Positions 9,183-16,458 of a stretch of DNA of 33,678 nt are shown in pieces. The stretch comes from Cyanobium sp. GTDB taxonomy: Bacteria > Cyanobacteriota > Cyanobacteriia > PCC-6307 > Cyanobiaceae. Made by a program: the position numbers and the translations under genes. The notes under the pieces were generated by a model. It had not been told where the DNA came from, searched no databases, and saw only the letters and a program-made list of their open reading frames with translations. Location: the NCBI GenBank assembly GCA_014191755.1, contig BJHE01000023.1, positions 1 to 33,678 of the forward strand, read 5' to 3'. Each line of letters starts with the position of its first letter. The first letter of the stretch is position 1.

Positions 9183-10639
9183 CCCTCACCCCCATGCCGA
9201 TCGACGCGGCCTCCGGTAGCAGCAACAGTTCTCCTAAAGGCCTTTCTGGGCACGGTCCAGCCCCAGGCGCAGGCTCCAATCCCCCCATGCCAGCGACCCT
9301 CCCCGGCCAAGCGATCGTTTCCGTCGGCGTGACCGAGCCCTCCCAGGCGATCTTCCCCGGCGCGATCACCACCTCAGCTCCTCTTGATGCCCCCGCCGAG
9401 GATCTCGCGGCCCTCACCCGCCCCGATTTCCCGCTGTTGAGCCAGATCGCTTGCCTGGGCCAGCCGCTGATCTATCTGGATTACGCCGCCACCAGCCAGA
9501 AGCCCCGCCAGGTGCTGGAGGCGCTGCAGCATTACTACGGCCACGACAACGCCAACGTGCATCGCGGCGCTCACCAGCTCAGCGCCCGCGCCACCGAGGG
9601 CTTTGAGCATGCCCGCGAGAAGGTGGCGGCCTTCGTGGGGGCGGCCAGTGCCCGCGAGATCGTTTACACCCGCAATGCCAGCGAGGCGATCAATCTGGTG
9701 GCCCGCACCTGGGGTGAGGCCAACCTGCGCCCCGGCGACGAGGTGTTGCTCTCGGTGATGGAGCACCACAGCAACCTGGTGCCATGGCAGCTGCTGGCGG
9801 CCCGCACCGGTTGCGTGCTGCGGCATGCCGGCCTCACCGAATCCGGCGAGCTTGACCTGGAGGATTTCCGCAGCAAGCTCACCGATCGCACCCGGCTGGT
9901 GAGCCTGGTGCAGGTGAGCAACACCCTCGGCTGCCTCAACCCGATTTCCGAGCTGGCGCCGCTCGTGCATGCCGCCGGCGCCCTGCTGCTGGTGGATGCC
10001 TGCCAGAGCCTGCCCCACCAGAGCGTGAACGTGGCCGAGCTGGGCTGCGATTTTTTGGTGGGCTCCTCCCACAAGTTCTGCGGTCCCACCGGCATGGGCT
10101 TCCTCTGGGCGCGCGAGACGTTGCTCGAAGCGATGCCCCCGTTCCTGGGCGGCGGCGAGATGATCCAGGACGTGGAGCTCGACACCAGCACCTGGGCCGA
10201 CCTGCCCCACAAGTTCGAGGCGGGCACCCCGGCGATCGGCGAGGCGATCGGCATGGGCGCCGCCATCGACTACCTGCAGGCGATCGGCATGGATCGCATC
10301 CACGCCTGGGAGCAGCGGCTCACCCGCCGGCTGTTCGCACGGCTGCAGGCGATCGAAGGGCTGACGATTCTCGGACCCACCCCCGAGCAGCAGCCCAACC
10401 GCGCCGCCCTGGCGGCCTTCCACGTCGAGGGTTTGCACGCCAATGACATTGCCGCCCTGCTTGATTCCTCCGGCATCTGCATCCGCAGCGGCCACCACTG
10501 CACCCAGCCCCTGCACCGCCACTACGGCCTGAGCGGCACCGCCCGCGCCAGCCTCGGCTTTACCACCACCGAAGCCGAGATCGACCGCTTTGCTGAGGAG
10601 CTCGAGGGCACGATCGGGTTCCTGCGGGAGCACAGCTGA
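9179..10639 (+). CDS. sufS: cysteine desulfurase SufS, with long N-terminal extension
   Basis: SufS is a class V, group II PLP-dependent desulfurase that takes sulfur from L-cysteine for cluster assembly. The PLP lysine is K299 in GSSHKFCGPTGMGFLW, and the catalytic cysteine is C441 in RSGHHCTQPLHRHYG. LDYAATSQKPRQV and NVHRGAHQLSARAT are also family marks. ATG at 9179 overlaps the sufD stop (ATGA) and gives 486 residues, about 70 more than usual. The extra part before LTRPDFPLLSQIACLGQ is low in complexity (Pro, Ser, Gly, Ala) and may be unstructured. Later in-frame starts exist (an ATG at about residue 37), but the coupled start is favoured by its position. A hairpin overlaps the stop codon. 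Confidence 0.95.
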   Translation: MTLTPMPIDAASGSSNSSPKGLSGHGPAPGAGSNPPMPATLPGQAIVSVGVTEPSQAIFPGAITTSAPLDAPAEDLAALTRPDFPLLSQIACLGQPLIYLDYAATSQKPRQVLEALQHYYGHDNANVHRGAHQLSARATEGFEHAREKVAAFVGAASAREIVYTRNASEAINLVARTWGEANLRPGDEVLLSVMEHHSNLVPWQLLAARTGCVLRHAGLTESGELDLEDFRSKLTDRTRLVSLVQVSNTLGCLNPISELAPLVHAAGALLLVDACQSLPHQSVNVAELGCDFLVGSSHKFCGPTGMGFLWARETLLEAMPPFLGGGEMIQDVELDTSTWADLPHKFEAGTPAIGEAIGMGAAIDYLQAIGMDRIHAWEQRLTRRLFARLQAIEGLTILGPTPEQQPNRAALAAFHVEGLHANDIAALLDSSGICIRSGHHCTQPLHRHYGLSGTARASLGFTTTEAEIDRFAEELEGTIGFLREHS

Positions 10640-10650
10640 GGGGCCTCAGC
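10635..10650 (+). terminator. hairpin overlapping the sufS stop codon
   Basis: GCTGAGG (10635-10641) and CCTCAGC (10644-10650) form a perfect 7-bp stem with a 2-base gap; the pairing probably opens to a 4-base loop. The sufS TGA is in the left arm. There is no T-run, so intrinsic termination is uncertain, but its site at the operon end suggests 3'-end formation or mRNA protection. Confidence 0.4.
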
Positions 10651-11263
10651 CGCTGCTGATGCGACCGGCAGATCCGGTCCGCATTGGCATTCAGGTCAGC
10701 CTCGAACATGGTCCAGCGCAGCACCTGTTGCAGCGGCTCGGCCACCCTGCTGACACGGACGGGACCCACCACCCCCCGGGTCCAGCGTTCCTTTCCGATT
10801 CCGTGGCGGTCGGTCAGCACCGCTACGGAATCGACGCCGTCATCGGTGAGTTGCAGGAAGGGCTACGCAGCTAGACCCTCCTGCGGAACCCGCAGGCAAC
10901 TGAAGATCCAAGACTCCAGCAGCACTCGCCCGCAGCATCGCCTGATCGTCCTGCTCATCCAGGATCACGGTGCGGATCAGGCCGTCCACCAACCTTCGCT
11001 ACGCAGGCGAGGGGGGGAGCCTCCGGCGCCTCCAGGACCCTGATCCGCTCCTCAGACGGCGAAGGCTGCGTGCCTTGCTGCCGCTGCTCCAGGAACGACG
11101 CAGCAAGATCATCCAGTGATGGGAGCTGGTTGGATCCGCTCCCGTCGAGGCTGGCCTTCAGCTGGCGCAGGACCGCCAGTCTCTCCAGAACCGGAAGGCT
11201 GAGGAACATCGAGCCAGGCGGAGGCCCCGGTTGTGGATCGGGCGTCTGGCTGTCATGGAGCAT
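10640..11263 (-). pseudogene. decayed gene of unknown function, split over three frames
   Basis: On the minus strand three coding-like segments follow one another in different frames. The first starts at ATG 11263 (MLHDSQTPDPQPG), contains LPVLERLAVLRQLKASLDG and LPSLDDLAASFLEQRQQ, and loses sense near 11000. The second, about 10989-10870, reads LIRTVILDEQDDQAMLRASA. The third, about 10870-10640, reads DDGVDSVAVLTDRHGIGKER and VAEPLQQVLRWTMFEADLN. Together they look like one protein broken by at least two frameshifts. No family is recognised. The alternative is three unrelated chance frames. It lies between sufS and a small orphan ORF, in a stretch with no intact gene of this length. Confidence 0.4.
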
Positions 11264-11377
11264 GTTCAGTGAGAACCATGCCGTTTCGTGCCAAGCAATC
11301 CTGGTCGTGATCAATCGATTGGCGGAAGTGTAGCCGGGCCGCTGCCGCTTGAGTGGCTTCCCCGTGTTCACAATAAA

Positions 11378-11683
11378 ATGTCAATGCAAATTAAAGCCTC
11401 CTCTGGCGGATCGACACCTAACGTCTCTACCCCCATTGGATTCACGGCATCGCCTTCGGATCTGCTGGAGTTTCCGGTGCTTCAGGGATTTACTGAACTT
11501 ACTTATAAATTGGTTGAGGCTATTCAGTCTTCCAGGCTAATCCTGCAACGCAACAACAACACGATCGGGGTGCTTCGCGAGAGCGTGCGCAGCCTGGACC
11601 TCATGCTCTCGGGTGTCGTCCAACAGTTGGAGGTCTCAGCCAAGGCAAGCTCAAGATCGACTGCCCAGACGTTTGTTGGGTAG
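11378..11683 (+). CDS. small orphan ORF, helical hypothetical protein
   Basis: A 101-residue frame starting at ATG 11378 (a second ATG lies two codons on). The first 30 residues are Ser/Thr/Pro-rich; the rest is predicted to be helical, with LVEAIQSSRLILQRNNNTIG and LRESVRSLDLMLSGVVQQLE showing heptad-like spacing of hydrophobic residues, as in a short coiled coil. No family is recognised. The base composition is clearly AT-richer than the flanking genes, suggesting recent acquisition or low expression. After its stop, the plus strand contains a further coding-like run in another frame (about 11655-11808: KLKIDCPDVCWVEVNRVVDG and onwards) without its own start, so the gene may be a frameshifted fragment of something longer. 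Confidence 0.4.
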   Translation: MSMQIKASSGGSTPNVSTPIGFTASPSDLLEFPVLQGFTELTYKLVEAIQSSRLILQRNNNTIGVLRESVRSLDLMLSGVVQQLEVSAKASSRSTAQTFVG

Positions 11684-11923
11684 AGGTCAACAGAGTCGTT
11701 GATGGCAACACGATTTATGCCAGCATGCTCAAGATCAATGATGGTGCCCCGTTTGCGCTCAACGCACGGGAGATGATTAGCTCAAGGCTGATCAAATCCC
11801 CTTCCTGATTAGGCTTGGGTGAGTGAGACCTTGATCGCCCACCACGAGTTCCACCGCCTCGAGCCCCTGGCCGGCCAGATGGCAGAACATCGCGCCCACG
11901 CCGCGACGGCACCCGGCCAGCTT

Positions 11924-12361
11924 TCAACTCCTGTGATACGCCCCACCCTGCTGAATCGAGTGCGCCCGGTAGAGCTGCTCCAGTAGCAGCAGGCGGGCCA
12001 GCTCGTGGGGGAAGGTGAGCGGCGAGAGGCTGAGGCTCCAGCTGGCGCGGGCTTTCACCGCTTGATCGAGGCCGTCGGCGCCGCCGATCGCGAAGGCCAG
12101 CCGCTCCGATCCCGTGCCCTGCAACCGCTGCGCCAGGGCCTGTGAACTCAGCAGCTCCCCCTCTTCGCAGAGCGCCACCAGCCGCTCCTCGGGCCGCAGC
12201 TCCGCGAGGATCACCTGCCCCTCCCGCGCCGGGTCTGCATCACGGAGCTCGCTCACCACCAGCCCCGGCAGGCGCTTGAGATACACCGCCAGGCCGTCCT
12301 GGATCCAGCGCTTGCGCACCTTGCCCACCGCGATCACCCGGATCCGACTGGGGTTGAGCAC
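11924..12361 (-). CDS. rlmH: 23S rRNA (pseudouridine1915-N3)-methyltransferase RlmH
   Basis: RlmH is a SPOUT-class methyltransferase that methylates pseudouridine 1915 in helix 69 of 23S rRNA in assembled ribosomes. The 145-residue length is normal. The knot motifs are present: [17 protein letters not shown] for the SAM-binding loop, [20 protein letters not shown], and the invariant C-terminus [15 protein letters not shown]. The N-terminus [19 protein letters not shown] is also typical. It starts at 12361. Downstream (11810-11920, same strand) a short coding-like run, MFCHLAGQGLEAVELVVGDQ, is probably a fragment of a lost neighbour. Confidence 0.95.
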   Translation of the reverse strand: MLNPSRIRVIAVGKVRKRWIQDGLAVYLKRLPGLVVSELRDADPAREGQVILAELRPEERLVALCEEGELLSSQALAQRLQGTGSERLAFAIGGADGLDQAVKARASWSLSLSPLTFPHELARLLLLEQLYRAHSIQQGGAYHRS

Positions 12362-12647
12362 AGGCTGGGGCGCGGATCAGGACCCATCGTCCACCGGCGG
12401 AGGCGACGGGGATGGATGTGGAGCCCCTCCTTGGAGGGCGGCAGGAGGCCGCGCCATCTGGATCGGTGCTTGTGGGCCCCGGTCCCTTCCGCCGTACGTT
12501 CTCAGGGCTTTGTTCTGCTCCCGCTCCAGCCTGTGTTTTCCCGGCGGCGGTGGCCCGGCGGAGCGGCGCTTGGGTCTCTGCATCGGGATACGGGCGTCGC
12601 CCCCGCCCGCTGATGATGCGCGATCGATGATCGGGCGCGACGGGTTC

Positions 12648-13325
12648 ATGGCGGCACCTCCGAATCCTGCCGCAGCAACAGCGGTTCCATCAGCCTCCGG
12701 AGCTGGGCCAGCCCCCACCCTCTTCCTGGTGGTGCTGGGCGGCCGCATCGCCGGGGCCCAGATTGAGCTGCACGACGTTCGCTTCGTGGCGGGCGGCAGC
12801 ATTGATGACACCCTGCCGCAGCTGCGGCGCCAGTGGTTCGGAGCGCGCAAGGGATTGCACCTCGACAGCTGGATGGCGGTGCGCTTCGTGGATGGCTACC
12901 GGGTGGAGTTGCGGCCCGAGCCATTCGCGGGGCCCGAGCGGCTCTGGTTCGTGAACATAGGCGGCTACGACCCGCAGCAGCTGGCGGAGCTGCATGCCTT
13001 CGGGGTGTTCGTGGCCTCCAGCCCCCAGGCGGCCAAGGCTGCCGCCCGGAGGCGCTTCCTGCCTCAGGCGTTAGAGCGCCACAAGGACGACCTGCACGGC
13101 ATCGAGGACGCCCTCGCCGGCGGCGTGGACGACTGCCTGGAGGTGCAGCTCAGTTTTGCTGCTGACCCCGCTGATCTTGCCGAGTCAGCCGAGTCAGCCG
13201 AGTCAGCCGATGCAGCGGCTAAGGCTGCTGGCGGTGGGCGGCAGGATGGCTGGGCGGTGCACCTGATCCCCGATGGCCGCGAGCAGCCTCAGATCCCGGA
13301 CTGGTTCGGCTACCGGCCGATCTGA
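12648..13325 (+). CDS. DUF1543 family protein
   Basis: After an Ala/Pro-rich leader of about 25 residues the protein shows the DUF1543 pattern: LFLVVLGGRIAGAQIELHDV, a run including GGSIDDTLPQLRRQWFG, and LDSWMAVRFVDGYRVEL. The second half contains a related segment, FVNIGGYDPQQLAELHAFGV, so the fold may be an internal duplication. The family has no known biochemical function; members are small cytoplasmic proteins. A run of Glu-Ser-Ala repeats (ESAESAESAD), encoded by a 9-bp tandem repeat near 13180-13210, precedes the C-terminal segment GWAVHLIPDG. ATG at 12648 is used; an ATG 21 bases upstream is also possible. The long reading frame extending back over rlmH is a shadow. Confidence 0.82.
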   Translation: MAAPPNPAAATAVPSASGAGPAPTLFLVVLGGRIAGAQIELHDVRFVAGGSIDDTLPQLRRQWFGARKGLHLDSWMAVRFVDGYRVELRPEPFAGPERLWFVNIGGYDPQQLAELHAFGVFVASSPQAAKAAARRRFLPQALERHKDDLHGIEDALAGGVDDCLEVQLSFAADPADLAESAESAESADAAAKAAGGGRQDGWAVHLIPDGREQPQIPDWFGYRPI

Positions 13326-13535
13326 GCGCGTGGGGGTGGCTGAGGTTCCTTCCACCGGGGGCGTCTGTTGACGTCGGGCCTTCGCTGTCCCTGACTGAGG
13401 GCACTCGCATGGGCTGGCTTGGCAGGGAATGGGCGCGATAGCAACCCTGGCGCGGCGGGACAGCCTGCTGCAGTGGTTCCGGTTCACGGGGGTGTGGCTT
13501 CGGCCTACCGGGGCGGGGGTGCAGGGGGCCTCTCC

Positions 13536-14318
13536 TTGGCCACGGCAGCGGCTTCCCGCTCCGCAAGAGCCCTGCTTCCCCTGCTGCTCCTGGTGCCCTT
13601 AGCCAGCTGCGGCCCCCGGCCCCCGTTTGAAGTGCAAACCCTGGCCGAAGCAGGCCTCAAACCCCTGCCCGCCGAGCAGCTGGAGGCCTGCGCCGCCAAG
13701 TTGAGGCTGCCGCCTGAGCTGCCCCGCCCCGCCGATGCCACCAACTTCGGTGTGCGCCAGCGGCGCGATGCCTTCGGCCGCGAGGTGCCTCATGTGCCCC
13801 AGCTGATCGTGCTGCACGAAACGGTGATCAGCGCCGCCGACACGGCCCGCCGCTTTGCCACCCCCCACCCCCGCGACGACGACCAGGCCAGCTACCACCT
13901 GCTGCTGGATCGCGAGGGCCAGCGGCTGCGGATCGTGCCCGATGCGGGCCGCGCCTTCGGGGCGGGCATGGCGGCCTTCGGCGATTTCACGGTGCGGATC
14001 CGGCCGCAGTCGGTGGGATCGCTGAACAACGTGGCCCTGCACCTGAGCCTCGAGAGCCCGCCCGATGGCCGCGGCGATGACGATGCCCATTCGGGCTACA
14101 CGGCCGAGCAATACCGGGTGGCGGCAGGCCAGGTGCTGCTATGGCAGGCGGCCTTCGGTATCCCGATCAGCCGGGTCACCACCCACCAGGCCGTGGACCG
14201 CAGCCACAGCCGCCGCGATCCCCGCAGCTTCCGCTGGCAGGCGTTCGATGCCGCCTGGCGCGACGCGGCCCAGCGTTGCGGGCTCACCGCCTACGACCGT
14301 GGGCGGGCGACGCTCTGA
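13536..14318 (+). CDS. N-acetylmuramoyl-L-alanine amidase (Amidase_2), lipoprotein
   Basis: Amidase_2 enzymes are zinc hydrolases that cut the bond between N-acetylmuramate and the peptide stem of peptidoglycan. The likely TTG start at 13536 has AGGGGG seven bases upstream and gives a clean lipoprotein signal: Arg-containing n-region, ALLPLLLLVPLA, and lipobox LASC, so the enzyme would be lipid-anchored in the periplasm. The catalytic domain begins near residue 90 with PQLIVLHETVISAADTA (first zinc His), continues with SYHLLLDREG, and ends VTTHQAVDRSHSRRDPRSF, the region of the second His and the usual KxDPG loop, here RRDP. The frame is open upstream to 13419, but that part has no signal-like sequence. 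260 residues. No operon partner. Confidence 0.85.
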   Translation: MATAAASRSARALLPLLLLVPLASCGPRPPFEVQTLAEAGLKPLPAEQLEACAAKLRLPPELPRPADATNFGVRQRRDAFGREVPHVPQLIVLHETVISAADTARRFATPHPRDDDQASYHLLLDREGQRLRIVPDAGRAFGAGMAAFGDFTVRIRPQSVGSLNNVALHLSLESPPDGRGDDDAHSGYTAEQYRVAAGQVLLWQAAFGIPISRVTTHQAVDRSHSRRDPRSFRWQAFDAAWRDAAQRCGLTAYDRGRATL

Positions 14319-14508
14319 GCGCGCGAGTCGTACCGACTGGATTGGGCCGAAGGCACCCCTCAATCGCCACGGGCACCGGCAAAACCACGACCTGCATCGC
14401 CCTGGAGGCGGCCTCGCGCCGGGCCCGGGCGTCAGCCAACAGCTGTTGGGGATCCAGGCAGCCGGCGCCATTGGTTGGCCTCCTTGGCCGGTCGCGCCGC
14501 CCACAACC

Positions 14509-14530
14509 CAAGATGGGGAGCACCATCTTG
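14509..14530. promoter_or_regulatory. inverted repeat upstream of phnD
   Basis: CAAGATGG (14509-14516) and CCATCTTG (14523-14530) form a perfect 8-bp dyad with a 6-base spacer, 58 bases before the phnD ATG at 14588. It may be an operator of the phn operon or a leader hairpin. It does not match the direct-repeat Pho box I would expect for PhoB control. Confidence 0.4.
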
Positions 14531-14587
14531 TGCCTTCACGGCACCTGCCGCGCTTCAGCTGTGGTGCCTCTTCCTGCCCCGATCGCG

Positions 14588-15577
14588 ATGCCCATTCCCT
14601 CGTCCCCCCTCCGGCGTGGCCCCGGCATGGCCCGACGCCGTGCCGTTCTTGGCCTGATCGGTCTGCTGGCTAGCCCGCTGCTGGCGCCCATGCTGCCCGC
14701 CGGCCCGCTGGCCCGCCTGCTCGCCCCGGCGCCGGCCGGTGCCCAGCAGCCCGCCTCCCAGCCGGTGCTTCGCATCGGCGCCATCCCGGACCAGAAGCCC
14801 GAGAAACTCAACCGCCTCTACCCGCTCGTGGCCTCCGAGCTCAGCAGGCAGCTGGGGGTGAAGGTGAGCTATGTGCCGGTGGTGGATTACGCCGCCGCCG
14901 TGAGCGCCTTCCGCACCGGCAACCTCGATCTGGTGTGGTTCGGCGGTCTCACCGGCGTGCAGGCCCGCCTGCAGAAGCCCGGCGCCCGAGTGATCGCCCA
15001 GCGCGACATCGACGTGAACTTCCACAGCATCTTCATCGCCAATGCCCGCAGCGGCATCAAGCCGATCAGCCAGCAGAAGGAGCTGGTGGTTCTCAAGGGC
15101 CGGCGCTTCACCTTCGGCTCGGAAAGTTCCACCTCTGGCCGGCTGATGCCGCAGTGGTTCCTCTCCCAGGCCGGCGTGAAGCTCAGCGATTTCAAAGGCG
15201 GCGCCCCCGGCTTCAGTGGCAGCCACGACACCACCATCGCCCTGGTGTCGAGTGGGGCCTACGACGCCGGTGTCGTGAACGAGCAGGTCTGGCGCACCAG
15301 CCTCCACGACGGCAGGGCCAGCCGCGAGAAGGTGATCCCGATCTGGAAGAGTCCCGGCTACCCGGACTACCACTGGATCGCTCAGGGCGACCTGGACGCC
15401 CGCTTCGGCAAGGGCTTCACCAGCAAGCTGCAGCCGGCGATCCTGGCCTGGCGGCCCAGCGATCCTCAGCAGAAGCAGATCCTGGCCCTGTTCGGGGCGC
15501 AGCAGTTCACCGAGGCCGATGCCGCCGCCTACGGCCGCATCGAGCAGGTGGGGCGCCAGATCGGCAAGATCCGCTGA
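14588..15577 (+). CDS. phnD: phosphonate/phosphite ABC transporter substrate-binding protein
   Basis: This is a PhnD/PtxB-type periplasmic binding protein of 329 residues. The mature part begins near LRIGAIPDQKPEKLNRLYPL and contains the family motifs YVPVVDYAAAVSAFRTGNLD and LVWFGGLTGVQA, the FTFGSESSTSGRLMPQWFL segment and YDAGVVNEQVW. The signal peptide MARRRAVLGLIGLLASPLLA, starting at ATG 14627, has a twin-arginine-like RR followed by a hydrophobic core; ATG at 14588 adds 13 residues. The substrate could be phosphonates or phosphite; PhnD and PtxB cannot be separated by eye. Its stop overlaps the phnC ATG (TGATG). An inverted repeat lies 58 bases upstream. Confidence 0.92.
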   Translation: MPIPSSPLRRGPGMARRRAVLGLIGLLASPLLAPMLPAGPLARLLAPAPAGAQQPASQPVLRIGAIPDQKPEKLNRLYPLVASELSRQLGVKVSYVPVVDYAAAVSAFRTGNLDLVWFGGLTGVQARLQKPGARVIAQRDIDVNFHSIFIANARSGIKPISQQKELVVLKGRRFTFGSESSTSGRLMPQWFLSQAGVKLSDFKGGAPGFSGSHDTTIALVSSGAYDAGVVNEQVWRTSLHDGRASREKVIPIWKSPGYPDYHWIAQGDLDARFGKGFTSKLQPAILAWRPSDPQQKQILALFGAQQFTEADAAAYGRIEQVGRQIGKIR

Positions 15578-16458
15578 TGGCCGCGGCGCCGCTGCTGGAG
15601 TTGCGGCGGGTGAGTGTGGCCGGCCGCGGCGGTGTGCCGAGGCTGGAGGGGGTGAACCTGGTGATCGAGCCCGGCGAGCGGGTGGCTCTGCTCGGCCCGA
15701 GCGGCGCCGGCAAGAGCACCCTGCTCACGGTGGCCAACGGGCTGCTGGCCCCGAGTTCCGGAGAGGTGCTCTGGCAGGGCGAACCCCCCGCCCGCTCCCG
15801 CCGGGCCCGCCGCCGCCAGCAGGCCCGCATCGGCACCCTCTGGCAGGACCTGCGCCTGATCGATGAGCTCAGCGTGCAGCAGAACCTCAATGCCGGCCGG
15901 CTGGCGGCCTGGGGCTGGCCCCGGGCCCTGCTCAACCTCCTGCTGCCCCTCGACACCGCCGCCAACGCCGCGGTGCTGGCCCGGGTGGATCTGGCCGCGG
16001 AGCTGCTGGGCCAACCGGTGGCGGCCCTCTCCGGTGGCCAGCGGCAGCGGGTCGCGATCGCCCGCCTGCTGCGCCAGGACCCCACCCTGCTGCTGGCCGA
16101 TGAACCCCTGGCCAGCCTCGATCCGCGTCTGGCCGCCTCCCTGTTGGCCTTGTTGCTGGCGGAGGCGACCCCGCCCCGGGCCCTGCTACTCAGCCTGCAC
16201 CGCCCTGATCTGCTGGCGGGCTTCGATCGGGTGATCGGCCTGCGAGCGGGCCGGGTGGTGGTCGATGCCGCCGCGGCCTCCCTCCAGGGGGCGGCGGGGG
16301 GCCTGCTGCAGGAGCTGTACCGCGGCGAGGACCGCGAGATGGAACGCGAGACGGATGGGCAGAGCGATGGGGCGGGGGATGGCTTGAGAGATGGCGCCCC
16401 AGATGATCCGTCCCCAACCGCTGGAGCGCGCCCACTCTGGGCCGCCCCGGACCAATGA
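15577..16458 (+). CDS. phnC: phosphonate/phosphite ABC transporter ATP-binding protein
   Basis: The 293-residue ATPase energises the importer. Walker A is GPSGAGKST at 40-48, the Q-loop is LWQDLRLIDELSVQQN, the signature is LSGGQRQRVAIARLL, Walker B is LLLADEPLASLD and the H-loop histidine is in LLLSLHRPDLLAGF. The start ATG overlaps the phnD stop. After residue 245 the protein has an unusual tail of about 45 residues rich in Asp, Gly, Arg and Pro (EDREMERETDGQSDGAGDG and onwards), which is beyond the normal end of PhnC near LYRGE. Its TGA overlaps the phnE ATG (ATGA), so the operon is fully coupled. Confidence 0.92.
   Translation: MAAAPLLELRRVSVAGRGGVPRLEGVNLVIEPGERVALLGPSGAGKSTLLTVANGLLAPSSGEVLWQGEPPARSRRARRRQQARIGTLWQDLRLIDELSVQQNLNAGRLAAWGWPRALLNLLLPLDTAANAAVLARVDLAAELLGQPVAALSGGQRQRVAIARLLRQDPTLLLADEPLASLDPRLAASLLALLLAEATPPRALLLSLHRPDLLAGFDRVIGLRAGRVVVDAAAASLQGAAGGLLQELYRGEDREMERETDGQSDGAGDGLRDGAPDDPSPTAGARPLWAAPDQ

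Noticed and set aside
9374..10633. 419-codon minus-strand frame opposite sufS
   Set aside because: High-GC antisense frame of a certain gene; composition typical of shadow frames.
12377..12583. 68-codon basic ORF on the minus strand upstream of rlmH (MQRPKRRSAGPPPPGK)
   Set aside because: No ribosome binding site and no family; Pro/Arg richness is what GC-rich non-coding DNA gives. It could be a small protein, but the evidence is too thin to list it.
14366..14389. Helicase-like Walker A string (ATGTGKTTT) in plus frame upstream of phnD
   Set aside because: Only about eight residues match motif I; no motif II or other helicase motifs follow, and it lies between the amidase stop and the phnD start.
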